From assembly GCA_937915865.1 (NCBI GenBank), contig CALGIG010000045.1:62001-126000 (forward strand): 64,000 nt of DNA. Reading direction: 5' to 3'. A program made the position numbers and the translations under genes. Position 1 is the first letter of the stretch, and the number at the start of each line of letters is the position of its first letter. Origin of the DNA: an uncultured Prolixibacteraceae bacterium. Lineage in GTDB: Bacteria; Bacteroidota; Bacteroidia; Bacteroidales; Prolixibacteraceae. The notes beneath the pieces are model-generated. The model saw nothing but the letters and a program-made list of their open reading frames with translations, was not told the origin of the DNA and did not search any database. Of this stretch, positions 45,401-52,724 are shown one piece after another.

Positions 45401-45907
45401 TTTTCCTTCACTATCTGTAATTGTCCCGGTAGAAGTGCCTTTTACAAGAATAGTTACTCCCGGGAGTGGTGTGCCGGAAATGTCGATGACTTTACCGCTA
45501 ACTTTAATTACAGATTGGCTGGTTTCTGAATTCAGCTGTTCGACTGTTAAAGCTATTTGCCGGTTGCTTATTTTGTAAACGATGTTGGTACCTTCAAATA
45601 GTTGATCCAAAATTTTCGTAATTGATTCATTTTCAGATTCAATACTTACTTTTTTTTCAACATCGACCACCGTCGCATCATATATGAAATAAAATTGTGA
45701 CTGGTCTTCAATTTGCTGTAAAACTGTCTTCGCTGAAACATTTTTGGCACTCAGGCTCAATCTGGTAGTTTGAGAATAGGAATTTACCGCAAATACCTGA
45801 GCAATACTCATTATTATTATGAAGATTGTTGCTTTCATAACACGAAATAATTTCGATTGCCATACAAATTTTAGTATGGAGTTCAATCGACAAAAGTTAT
45901 TTTCCAT
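42458..45907 (-). CDS. SusC/RagA-family TonB-dependent receptor with STN domain
   Basis: 1149 residues. After an extended signal region (KATIFIIIMSIAQVFAVNSYSQ) comes an N-terminal STN domain (~residues 50-125, FYFIYDATVVDVEKKVSIE), a carboxypeptidase-like beta-sandwich (VSGKVIDISGTPLPGVTILVKG), the SusC signature DEIVAVGYGTQKKKFVVG as TonB box region, a plug (ISIRGISTFTNSSPLILVDG) and a 22-strand barrel ending in SVGLNVTF. It imports glycan fragments using TonB energy. The STN domain fits signalling to the FecR-like anti-sigma factor upstream, so the locus should be induced by its own substrate. Confidence 0.95.
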   Translation of the reverse strand: MENNFCRLNSILKFVWQSKLFRVMKATIFIIIMSIAQVFAVNSYSQTTRLSLSAKNVSAKTVLQQIEDQSQFYFIYDATVVDVEKKVSIESENESITKILDQLFEGTNIVYKISNRQIALTVEQLNSETSQSVIKVSGKVIDISGTPLPGVTILVKGTSTGTITDSEGKYNLPNVSANAILVFSFIGLKTQEITVNGRVDINVTMRDETFKIDEIVAVGYGTQKKKFVVGSVSQINSKELVTAPMPNVSNLLTGKLPGVTSIQRSGLPGDDQTSISIRGISTFTNSSPLILVDGVERMLNTVNPADIENVSILKDASTSAIYGVKGGNGVILITTKKGGEGKAKISYDVSGTVSLNTAFPKFLNGPDYLYWYNKASKMDGLGYAFDADIQTKVIKGDANGIYGNTDWLDLLFKNYGFTQQHNISATGGTDKTKYYLSAGILDQDGIVKNVSYKRYNIRSNIDAKIAENFNLSLNLGGFYENRNWPGISLSPQVYMNPIEQAIDAIPIIKSNYQGEYTGWSENGSIIESPLASVKNGGFQKMQRWQFEGSAKLEYDFSRIKLLKGLKVGVFYSYDYGNTANRNFLASYKVMTYNKATKAISMERATGTTEGGNYDKSMSLGYSYILRPTIEYSRTIGKHSLNAILLMEENKSNSSTMTGRKSGYMFSDPIDITWGTTYPSGVDPVTGTMGHTASRGYAGRFNYGFENKYLAEFTFRYDGTYIFAPENRWGFFPSVALGWLISEEKFFKNLNTGNINYLKIKASYGESGSNDVDPYLWTSSYGLNSSPTYVFGGEPTKSVYTLNSIISDLTWSRIQSYNLGIDLNMWKGLLGVEFDYFYKVTSDILETQGGNMPPSLGGNYSSVANSGKVDNRGFELLLKHNNKITNDWSYSLIGSLAWAKNKVLSRQISEGIPWNRNEIGRSLGIIYGYKAIGLYQTQSQLDNSPAAPSGTKSLGDLIYNDYNGDGRIDQNDFVKIGRGTTPQLNFSLTMNTSYKNFYLSALWQGVALCDYQLSAAYNSGIYDNTAFTRPFYNNGNAPYYLVENAWTPENTNAKYPRLSTIANGNNAWPSSWWVVDGSYLRLKNLQIGYNLPASLLDRWNIGVSRLNFYVAGTNLLTFSSFKYVDPEMPSVNNGYYPQQKTYSVGLNVTF

Positions 45908-45986
45908 AAATTTGTCATGATTTGGATTTTAAATAATTCAAGTTTTTTTGTGCCCAATTTTTCTAGGATTGCCGGCACATTTGCAT

Positions 45987-46017
45987 AAAAAGGGGATGTT
46001 GGAGCATCTCCTTTTTT
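45987..46017. terminator. Hairpin between FecR and SusC genes
   Basis: AAAAAGGGGATG (45987-45998) pairs with CATCTCCTTTTT (46005-46016) over 12 positions with one G-U type pair, in the 174-nt gap between the FecR gene and susC. It suggests that regulator and transporter genes are at least partly separate transcripts. Confidence 0.7.
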
Positions 46018-46081
46018 ATTTCTTTTGATTTATTGGTTCTTCATAGGCTTTATATTTGGATTGAGGTTAATATGGTCTGTT

Positions 46082-47080
46082 TCAGTTCAAGATAATCTTA
46101 GTTTTTACCCCGTTTTTTTCGGGTATAATTGTGTAACTGATTTGACAGGTATATTGTATATAGTCAAGTATTTCTTTCAGACTTTCATTTTTAAAATTGG
46201 CATTAAACACTGATCGGTATACTTTAGAACTATTAACTTCAAATACAACATCAAATTTCCGTTTCAGGCTTTTTAAAACCTCTGACATTGGTGTGTCAAC
46301 AAAGTTTAATTCTCCTTTTTTCCATCCTGAAAAAACCTGAACATTAGTGGTACAGATATTCATTTTATTTGATTGCTGATCGAAACTAGCCATTTGACCA
46401 GGATCTATTTTATATCTGAACGATTTGTCGCTTGTATGAAGTAATTCGACCTTACCTGATTCCAATAAAACTTTAATTTCTTTATCATCAGGGTAAGCCT
46501 TTACATCGAACCGTGTACCAAGAACTTTAACCATTAATTTACCACTGGTTACAACTAATGGCAATTGCGTGTTTTTCCGAACTTCAAGAAATGCTTCACC
46601 ACTCAACGATAAGTCGCGGTTGTTTTGCGAATAACTACTATTGTAACTAAGAGTAGTTCCTGAGTTTAACCAAACAACAGAACTATCGGGCAGAATTACC
46701 TTTGAAACCTGACCTTTATCGGCAACAACAGAGGTATATTTTAGCGCGTGGGTGAATCCAGTATTTTGTCGCCCCATGTAAAACATTGTTGCTGACATAC
46801 CAACCATGGCAAAAACTACAGCAGCATATTTAAAGTACTTAAAGAATATACTTCTTTGATTAGCTTGACTAGAAATTCGGGCATGAATATTTCCATACGA
46901 TTTTTCAATTTCATAATCAGGCATTTTTTGTGTCGATGCCATTAATGCCCAGGTAATCTTAGCTTTACGGTACAGGTTTTCACTTTCCAAGTCTTCTTTA
47001 ATCGACGAAAGAACTTCTTCTTTCTGGTCTGGAGCCAGATTGTTCGTAATGAGATTTAGTATGTCATCCAGATTGTTCAT
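46082..47080 (-). CDS. FecR-family anti-sigma factor
   Basis: 332 residues from the ATG at 47080 (a TTG 27 nt earlier is less likely). A cytoplasmic N-terminal part (~1-80) is followed by one transmembrane helix (YFKYAAVVFAMVGMSATMFYMG). The periplasmic FecR domain follows (VSKVILPDSSVVWLNSGTTLSYNS, LSLSGEAFLEVRKN, LMVKVLGTRFDVKAYPDD), then a C-terminal DUF4974-type STN-like domain (LNFVDTPMSEVLKSLKRKFDV). It holds the ECF sigma factor inactive until the SusC STN domain reports substrate. It lies 99 nt downstream of the sigma gene. Confidence 0.92.
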   Translation of the reverse strand: MNNLDDILNLITNNLAPDQKEEVLSSIKEDLESENLYRKAKITWALMASTQKMPDYEIEKSYGNIHARISSQANQRSIFFKYFKYAAVVFAMVGMSATMFYMGRQNTGFTHALKYTSVVADKGQVSKVILPDSSVVWLNSGTTLSYNSSYSQNNRDLSLSGEAFLEVRKNTQLPLVVTSGKLMVKVLGTRFDVKAYPDDKEIKVLLESGKVELLHTSDKSFRYKIDPGQMASFDQQSNKMNICTTNVQVFSGWKKGELNFVDTPMSEVLKSLKRKFDVVFEVNSSKVYRSVFNANFKNESLKEILDYIQYTCQISYTIIPEKNGVKTKIILN

Positions 47081-47179
47081 ATATTTCTTTGTTAGAATAA
47101 TGCACAAACCAGCATTTACCCCCCCTTTTAGCTGGTAAATTTTTTCTGCAGAAGAATCAGATGAAAAACCACAAGAGTT

Positions 47180-47776
47180 TTATATGTTTTCGATAAACAA
47201 ATAGGCGACAAGTGGAAGGTAGTCTTTCAGTGCTATTCTGAATATTTTGAGCCCTTTAGTAATGTGTTTTTCAACAACTTTTACCGAGATATTGAGTTCT
47301 TCCGCGATCTCTTTATTTTTCTTCTCTTCAAATCGACTCAGCATAAACACCTTCTTACATTGCGGAGGAAGTTCATTCAAAGTTCTCTGAATAATATGTT
47401 CGATTTCTTCAAATGTATAGTTTGAAGAATCAATAGATGACAAAACGTCAAGATTTGTTTGAAATTCAACATTGTCAATAGGGAAATCAGCAAACAGTTT
47501 CTTTTTATATCGCATATCTCTGATTCGATACAAACAATTGTTTTTTGCCAAAGTAAAAAGATAAGCTCCAAAATTGGTGTTTTCCGTTAATTCGTGACGT
47601 TTATTCCAAAGGGTAAAAAACGAGTCCTGAACAATGTTTTCAGCAATGTCTTTCAACGGGACAAACTCAAGGATAAAGTAATACAACTGAGGATAGTATT
47701 TGTTGAATATAACCTTGAACGCAATCTCATCATCCCTCTTCAATCTCCATAAAAGGTCTTGGTCATTCAGGAACAT
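47180..47776 (-). CDS. ECF RNA polymerase sigma factor (Bacteroidota FecI-like)
   Basis: 198 residues from the ATG at 47776 (a TTG 27 nt earlier is less likely). Region 2 is visible as AFKVIFNKYYPQLYYFILEFV and ENIVQDSFFTLWNKRHELT, and region 4 as LNELPPQCKKVFMLSRFEEKKNKEIAEELNISVKVVEKHITKGLKIFR. A hydrophobic tail (LPLVAYLFIENI) is usual in this Bacteroidales subgroup. It would recruit polymerase to the susC promoter after release by FecR. Confidence 0.93.
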   Translation of the reverse strand: MFLNDQDLLWRLKRDDEIAFKVIFNKYYPQLYYFILEFVPLKDIAENIVQDSFFTLWNKRHELTENTNFGAYLFTLAKNNCLYRIRDMRYKKKLFADFPIDNVEFQTNLDVLSSIDSSNYTFEEIEHIIQRTLNELPPQCKKVFMLSRFEEKKNKEIAEELNISVKVVEKHITKGLKIFRIALKDYLPLVAYLFIENI

Positions 47777-47950
47777 TATACAGTTTCGGTTTGAGAATAG
47801 CAAAAATAAAAAATATATCGAATTGTCGATGTAACTGCAATATTCCGGAACAAGCGTTCAAGTAGAAAAACGTTGGTAATTAAGTGTTACTGAAAGCAAA
47901 GTTTCAGCAGGGTTTTATAACCGAAGCAGAAATGCTTGAAGGAGATTACA

Positions 47951-48082
47951 ATGTTATATGAGACCAAACAATTATATGCACAGGCAGGCGAAACAATGGA
48001 GATTATCAGATATTCGCTCAGGCGCATCGTATTCAATACTCCTGACCGTGGAAAGACCTTCACTTACACCAACAACTTCTAA
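47951..48082 (+). CDS. Possible 43-residue small protein
   Basis: An ATG at 47951 is preceded at 8 nt by AAGGAG, unusually good for this window. The product begins MLYETKQLYAQAGETMEII and contains RYSLRRIVFNTPDRGKTF; no family recognised. Its ATG overlaps the TGA of a short upstream frame (GFITEAEMLEGDYNVI), as in translational coupling. It could also be the remains of a degraded gene. A different-frame ORF over the same bases (47958-48218) was not accepted. Confidence 0.25.
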   Translation: MLYETKQLYAQAGETMEIIRYSLRRIVFNTPDRGKTFTYTNNF

Positions 48083-48287
48083 CTCAAAAAAATTGCACTT
48101 CTTTACCACGACAGAGGCAGGTCTAACTGTTTTTCAAATGGATCAAGCAGCATGGCTCCTATGTAAAATAATGACTGAAAATTATTTGATGCATAAAAAA
48201 CAATCTATTCAGTATTGATTATAATATGTAACTTCGTATTTAGATACAATTTATATGAAAAAATCATTGTCGTCCGGAATAAAATAA

Positions 48288-48314
48288 AAGATTCTTCGCT
48301 TCGCTCAGAATGAC
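48288..48314. repeat. Short dispersed-repeat-like sequence
   Basis: The stretch GATTCTTCGCTTCGCTCAGA and the following ATGAC (48290-48314) has small dyad arms ATTCT/AGAAT around TCGCTTCGCTC. From memory, near-identical strings are scattered through intergenic DNA of many Bacteroidota genomes. Only one copy is seen here, so repeat status is inferred. Confidence 0.35.
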
Positions 48315-48436
48315 TGACACTTATATGTATGTGTAGTATTTTAAAATAGTTCGTTCAAAAAACATTAAAACTGTAGATAAAAAAATTCAATCATTATTTT
48401 TTATTGTATGTATTGCAGAATTTTAAAAACATAAGG

Positions 48437-49453
48437 TCAATTTAGCCCTAATTGTTTAAGCCTTTGCCAACGTGACCTATTGAAATAATCGTCGAGCAGC
48501 TCTATGTTAAATTCTTTCGTCATATCTTCAGCACTTACACCATCTTTCTCACTAGTGATAATAACCGCACCAATTCTACCTGGATCGGTAATAATTACTT
48601 CCTTCCCATACTTCTTTTTTAGCGCAACAAGTTTTTCCCAATTATTGTCCAAGTGAACCAACTTGCGATCAAGATTAATACTAGCAACAGCATAATTAAA
48701 ATAATTAGTACTTGAAGCAACTATTTCACCCAATGGATCACGAATTTCTGATGGGGCGGTCAAGAATCCGTAGGAGCAAACAAAGAATGACCGACATGAA
48801 TAGGCCCACTTGCTTTGTTCGAGGCCACCATGATACATCGAAGGAAATAGAATTATATCAGGCTTTTGCACTGAATATTGATTACGCAATTCATCAAAGT
48901 TCAGGTCAAAACAAATAGCACAGGCCACACTGCCAAAATCGCATTGAAAAACCGGTGCCTCATTGGAAGCTTTGATTTCTTTCATTTCATCGATAGTCGG
49001 AAAATTCTTATTATAGATACCAGCAACTTTACCTTCTCTGTCCAGTATAACGCATGAATTCCACCAAACTCCGTTTTCTTCACGCTTCATGCCAAAAGCG
49101 ATATAACAATGATTTGCTTTTGCTACTGAAGCAAAATAATCCAAAATTTGATTCTTCCGTACCCTAAAATAATTGAACTGCCCTTTTGTGGATAGTCCAC
49201 CTGGACGGTCGCAAGCTTCTGTTAGCAAAATGAGGTCTGGTTGATATGGAAGAACCTTACTCAACTCTTTCTGCCAGAATCCTATCATTTGATCCACAAT
49301 TTTCTGCGGTTCACAATCATTCTCCACATTTACCAATCCACCTCCACCACCAATTGTAGCTATTTTAACTCTGTTACTTGCCTGGACATCAGCAAATAGA
49401 GCGGACAATATAATGAACAACAAATAAACACAATAGATGCTTTTCTTTTCCAT
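48437..49453 (-). CDS. Exported nitrilase-family carbon-nitrogen hydrolase
   Basis: 338 residues with an N-terminal signal peptide (YCVYLLFIILSALFADVQA). The Glu-Lys-Cys triad of the nitrilase superfamily can be placed: Glu in LILLTEACDRPGG, Lys in AGIYNKNFPTIDE and Cys in VACAICFDLNFDELR. These enzymes hydrolyse amide or related C-N bonds. Secretion is uncommon for nitrilases, but is seen in Bacteroidota members with this GLVNVENDCEP-type start. Substrate unknown. It stands alone. Confidence 0.8.
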   Translation of the reverse strand: MEKKSIYCVYLLFIILSALFADVQASNRVKIATIGGGGGLVNVENDCEPQKIVDQMIGFWQKELSKVLPYQPDLILLTEACDRPGGLSTKGQFNYFRVRKNQILDYFASVAKANHCYIAFGMKREENGVWWNSCVILDREGKVAGIYNKNFPTIDEMKEIKASNEAPVFQCDFGSVACAICFDLNFDELRNQYSVQKPDIILFPSMYHGGLEQSKWAYSCRSFFVCSYGFLTAPSEIRDPLGEIVASSTNYFNYAVASINLDRKLVHLDNNWEKLVALKKKYGKEVIITDPGRIGAVIITSEKDGVSAEDMTKEFNIELLDDYFNRSRWQRLKQLGLN

Positions 49454-49857
49454 TTCTAAATTCTCCTTATGTATTAATTATTATATATTTAACTGATTAT
49501 TAGATCATTTCGCGTTCCATCTTTTGTATTCGGAATATTTACGATTAAATCAATATAAAAAAATACCAGTCCTCCTTCTAAAGTTTCTTTATATAATGTG
49601 TGACAAATCACGACCTGTTTGTCTAATTGTTTGTACAACCCTGTCGAAACTCACATAGTGCCCTCTATAAGATAACAATACACAGTATTATGGCTCAAAA
49701 CTCTTGTTGCAGCAAAAGCATTGCAATAAATAAAAGGCATTTACGAACTGACTTCTGAAGAAAGATTTTCTTTTTCCATTAACTAATGAATTCATATGAT
49801 TTATTTTTAAACTTAGTTTATTGCTCGTTTTCAGAAAAGATTATGCTACTATGATTT
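49454..49857. other. Intergenic region between nitrilase and DapA-family genes
   Basis: About 400 bp, AT-rich, with no credible ORF, tRNA or strong hairpin. It should hold the promoter of the minus-strand nitrilase gene. Base composition becomes visibly less AT-rich just to the right. Confidence 0.4.
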
Positions 49858-50925
49858 TCAAGACAGCCAACGATCCAGATTCTCAGCCACAAAGACATCA
49901 TCGTTTAATTGAGGATATGCGGCGCAAACTCGGTCTATTTCTTCCTTCTGCCCGGGAGAAAGAGTTTCTTTTTCATTTAGTGTCCATATACCTTCGAGCA
50001 ATCCCTGGCGGCGGAGAACTTCATGAATACCGGTTATACATCCGGCGAAATTGTTGGCTGAATCGAAAAAAGCTGCGTTGCTATCGGTGATTTGCGCAGC
50101 CAAAGTCAATAAATGACGGATGTCTTTTTCTTCTTCTGAACGATGAACCAGATCAATCAGTTCAACAGCTTTTTTTGTCCAAACCGCCCAATGCCCAAGT
50201 AATCCTCCGGATATTCGCTTTGAAATCACATTATCTCCATCCGACATCTTGAAATTGGTTAACAGGTCAACCAAAATATTATCGTCATTGCCAGTGTAAA
50301 GAATAATTTCATTTGCTCTCCCCGATTCAATAACACCCCTGACCACATCTAATGTTTGGTAACGGTTGAAAGGCGCCATCTTGATTGCCACAACATTTTC
50401 GATACGGGCAAATTCACGCCAGAAATTCACATCCAGTCTTCGTCCGCCAACTGCCGATTGTAGGTAAAAACCAATTACAGGAATAATTTCGGCAACTGCA
50501 TGGCAATGTTGAAGCAGCGCTTCGTTTGAAGCATCGCGTAAGGCTGCGACACTCAACAAAACAGCATCGTACCCCAGATCGGCTGCGAGTTGTGCCTCTG
50601 CAACGGCCTGTTTGGTCTGTCCAATAACTCCTGAAATGAGCAGAATTGGATTTTGAGTTTGGGCTACGAAGCGGTTATGTTCTTCTTTTGCCAGTTCAAG
50701 AATGGGTTTAAACAGCCCAAATTCGGGCAAACGAATTTCAAACTGGGTGGTGTGCACAGCAACCGCTACCCCACCAACACCTGCATCGAAATAATAACGC
50801 ATCAAAGCACGCTGCCGCTGCTCGTTAAGTTTACGGTTAATATTAAGTGCCAGTGGAAGCGCCGGTATAACAATGCCATTGTTGAGCGCAGTTACTTTTT
50901 CCTTGTTTAATTTAAGCTGATTCAT
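49858..50925 (-). CDS. Dihydrodipicolinate synthase (DapA)-family aldolase
   Basis: 355 residues, slightly longer than DapA (~290) because of a C-terminal extension. The TIM barrel shows ALMRYYFDAGVGGVAVAVHTTQ where DapA binds the keto-acid, AADLGYDAVLLSVAALRD, the Tyr-containing IPVIGFYLQSAVGG, and the Schiff-base lysine in VVAIKMAPFNRYQTLDVVRG. Family members make or break carbon-carbon bonds of pyruvate adducts in lysine synthesis, sialic acid or sugar-acid catabolism. The divergence and the next gene (an epimerase, 11 nt upstream) suggest sugar-acid catabolism, not lysine synthesis; this is inference. Confidence 0.75.
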   Translation of the reverse strand: MNQLKLNKEKVTALNNGIVIPALPLALNINRKLNEQRQRALMRYYFDAGVGGVAVAVHTTQFEIRLPEFGLFKPILELAKEEHNRFVAQTQNPILLISGVIGQTKQAVAEAQLAADLGYDAVLLSVAALRDASNEALLQHCHAVAEIIPVIGFYLQSAVGGRRLDVNFWREFARIENVVAIKMAPFNRYQTLDVVRGVIESGRANEIILYTGNDDNILVDLLTNFKMSDGDNVISKRISGGLLGHWAVWTKKAVELIDLVHRSEEEKDIRHLLTLAAQITDSNAAFFDSANNFAGCITGIHEVLRRQGLLEGIWTLNEKETLSPGQKEEIDRVCAAYPQLNDDVFVAENLDRWLS

Positions 50926-50936
50926 ACTTCTATCAA

Positions 50937-51821
50937 TTAATATTTTCCGTCTCTTACCTCGTAATGCGTTTGTTTATTTAATATTCTGTTTTCATGACTG
51001 ATCCAGTCAGCAATCCATTTAATCATTTGTGTATGTGGCACTTCAGAAACGCTAAACAAATCGTACGAAAACGCCGGATTGCTGAGCAATGCGGTTGGAG
51101 CTTCTTTGCCTGTCAGTATCGGGGTCTTTCCGAGTAACTTGCCAAATTCGAGGGTTACTTCCCTAACCGAAAGTATTTTGACACCAGTTATGTTAATTAT
51201 TTTTGCAGGAGAACTACATTGGATCAACGATCTCAAAACCATCGCGTTCATGTCGCCCTGCCATATTACGTTGAAGTATCCCATCGACAAATCCAGCGGT
51301 TCTTTATTTTTTATTTTGATCGCTATGTCAACTAGCACTCCATAGCGCAATTCAACAGCATAATTCAGGCGGATAAGCGAAACCGGTGTACCATAACGGA
51401 GACTGCCGTGTTCGAACATATGTTCACGCCCCAGACACGACTGGGCGTATTCGCCAACAGCCACTGGCCGGTCGGTTTCAAGCGATCCGCCTGACAGAAT
51501 GCCAACCAGCGGATAAATACATCCGGTTGAAAAAGCAACAATGGTTGAATTTTTATAATGAGCAGCAACCAACGCCGGAACGAAGGTGTTCATCGCCCAT
51601 GTCAGTGACAGGTCTTTTTCGGCACCAAATTTCATTCCGACAAGAAAAATTACGTTTTTCACCAGAGGAAGGCTTTTAACAAATTCAGGATCGAGCAAAT
51701 CACCTTTAATGGTCTCAATACCATGACTTTCAATATCTTTTTGTTCCTCCTGGTTACTGAAACGGGAAACTCCGATGATTCGCCTTGAAATACCTGCTTC
51801 ATCGGTGGCTCTTCTGGCCAT
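50937..51821 (-). CDS. NAD-dependent epimerase/dehydratase-like protein, damaged start
   Basis: 294 residues from the first ATG (51821). The homologous frame clearly continues upstream for 18 more codons (IIFLGIAGKIDPSIAR, the dinucleotide-binding beta-alpha turn) to about 51875, where the codon is ACG instead of ATG and a TAA lies just before it. So the cofactor loop would be lost if translation starts at 51821. The rest fits the extended SDR fold: TIKGDLLDP, NVIFLVGMKFG, IVAFSTGCIYP, SLIRLNYAVELRYG. It precedes the DapA-like gene in one unit. The gene abuts a metE fragment on the other strand, a rearrangement junction. Confidence 0.65.
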   Translation of the reverse strand: MARRATDEAGISRRIIGVSRFSNQEEQKDIESHGIETIKGDLLDPEFVKSLPLVKNVIFLVGMKFGAEKDLSLTWAMNTFVPALVAAHYKNSTIVAFSTGCIYPLVGILSGGSLETDRPVAVGEYAQSCLGREHMFEHGSLRYGTPVSLIRLNYAVELRYGVLVDIAIKIKNKEPLDLSMGYFNVIWQGDMNAMVLRSLIQCSSPAKIINITGVKILSVREVTLEFGKLLGKTPILTGKEAPTALLSNPAFSYDLFSVSEVPHTQMIKWIADWISHENRILNKQTHYEVRDGKY

Positions 51822-51864
51822 ACGAGCAATTGAAGGATCTATTTTTCCGGCGATGCCTAAAAAA

Positions 51865-52656
51865 ATGATTTGCGTTTACGCAAAAGGCTGGGTTCAGAGT
51901 TACGGCTCGCGCGGAGTAAAACCGCCGGTGATTTACGGCGATGTATCGCGCAAAAAACCGATGACGGTTGACCTGACCGTTTATGCCCAGTCGCTTACCG
52001 ACAAGCCGGTAAAAGGAATGCTGACCGGCCCGGTAACTATTTTGCAATGGTCGTTTGTTCGCGACGATCAGCCACGCGAAACTACTGCCATTCAAATAGC
52101 AATGGCTATTCGCGGCGAAGTGCTTGATTTGGAAAAGGCAGGCATCAGGGTTATCCAGATTGACGAGCCCGCTTTACGCGAAGGCCTTCCTTTGCTGAAA
52201 GCCGATAAGCCCATTTACCTGCGCTGGGCGGTTAAAGCCTTCAGGTTAAGTTATTGGGGCGTTCAGGACGAGACGCAAATCCACACCCACATGTGTTACT
52301 GCGAGTTCAACGACATCATCCAGTCGATTGCCGACATGGATGCCGACGTGATCAGCATTGAAACCAGCCGTTCGCAAATGGAATTGTTGAAAGCTTTCTC
52401 AAACATTCAATATCCCAACCAAATTGGACCGGGCGTATATGATATTCACTCGCCACGGGTTCCGTCAGTAGGCGAAATGTGTGATTTGATTTATGCCGCC
52501 TCTCTCTTTATTCAGGTTAAAAACATCTGGGTGAATCCCGACTGCGGTTTAAAAACCAGGGGCTGGACTGAGACCATCTCTGCATTGGAGAATATGGTTG
52601 AAGCTGCTGGTTTATTGCGTAAATCCATTTCCAATATAAATGGGATTTTGTCTTGA
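51865..52656 (+). pseudogene. metE: 5'-truncated cobalamin-independent methionine synthase (C-terminal fragment)
   Basis: Homology starts near 51886 (GWVQSYGSRGVKPPVIYG) and runs to 52656, about 257 residues of a protein normally ~760 long. The zinc ligands and the homocysteine site are all kept: THMCYCEFND (His, Cys), ISIETSRS (Glu) and NPDCGLKTRGW (Cys), with IDEPALREGLP. The whole N-terminal domain and the first part of the catalytic barrel are missing, and the sequence to the left is the start of an epimerase on the opposite strand. It cannot make an active enzyme; upstream ATGs in this frame are chance codons antisense to the epimerase. Confidence 0.88.
51869..51884. repeat. Small perfect hairpin at the epimerase/metE junction
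   Basis: TTTGCGT (51869-51875) and ACGCAAA (51878-51884) are perfect inverted repeats with a 2-nt spacer, exactly between the last recognisable epimerase codon and the first metE homology. Such hairpins can promote illegitimate recombination. Confidence 0.5.
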
Positions 52657-52724
52657 TTGTTCGGGAGGGGATTTTGTTTGAGTTATCCATCCCCTCCCTT
52701 TTTCTCTCTTCTAAAAAAAACTAA

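Larger units (their letters stand above)
47777..48436. other. Intergenic region between the sigma gene and the nitrilase gene
   Basis: About 660 bp. On the plus strand a 25-codon frame (from a GTG near 47879) ends at TGA overlapping the ATG of a 43-codon frame (47951-48082), which has a strong AAGGAG ribosome site. Both look like leftovers or leader peptides, not established genes. A dispersed-repeat-like sequence lies at 48288-48314. Nothing else is seen. Confidence 0.45.

Noticed and set aside
47958..48218. 86-codon plus-strand frame in the sigma-nitrilase gap
   Set aside because: Low-complexity, Ser/Thr-rich sequence without a ribosome site. An overlapping frame at 47951 has a much better start, and neither is similar to a known family.
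51775..51864. N-terminal part of the plus-strand frame leading into metE
   Set aside because: These 30 codons are simply antisense to the epimerase start and have no similarity to methionine synthase.
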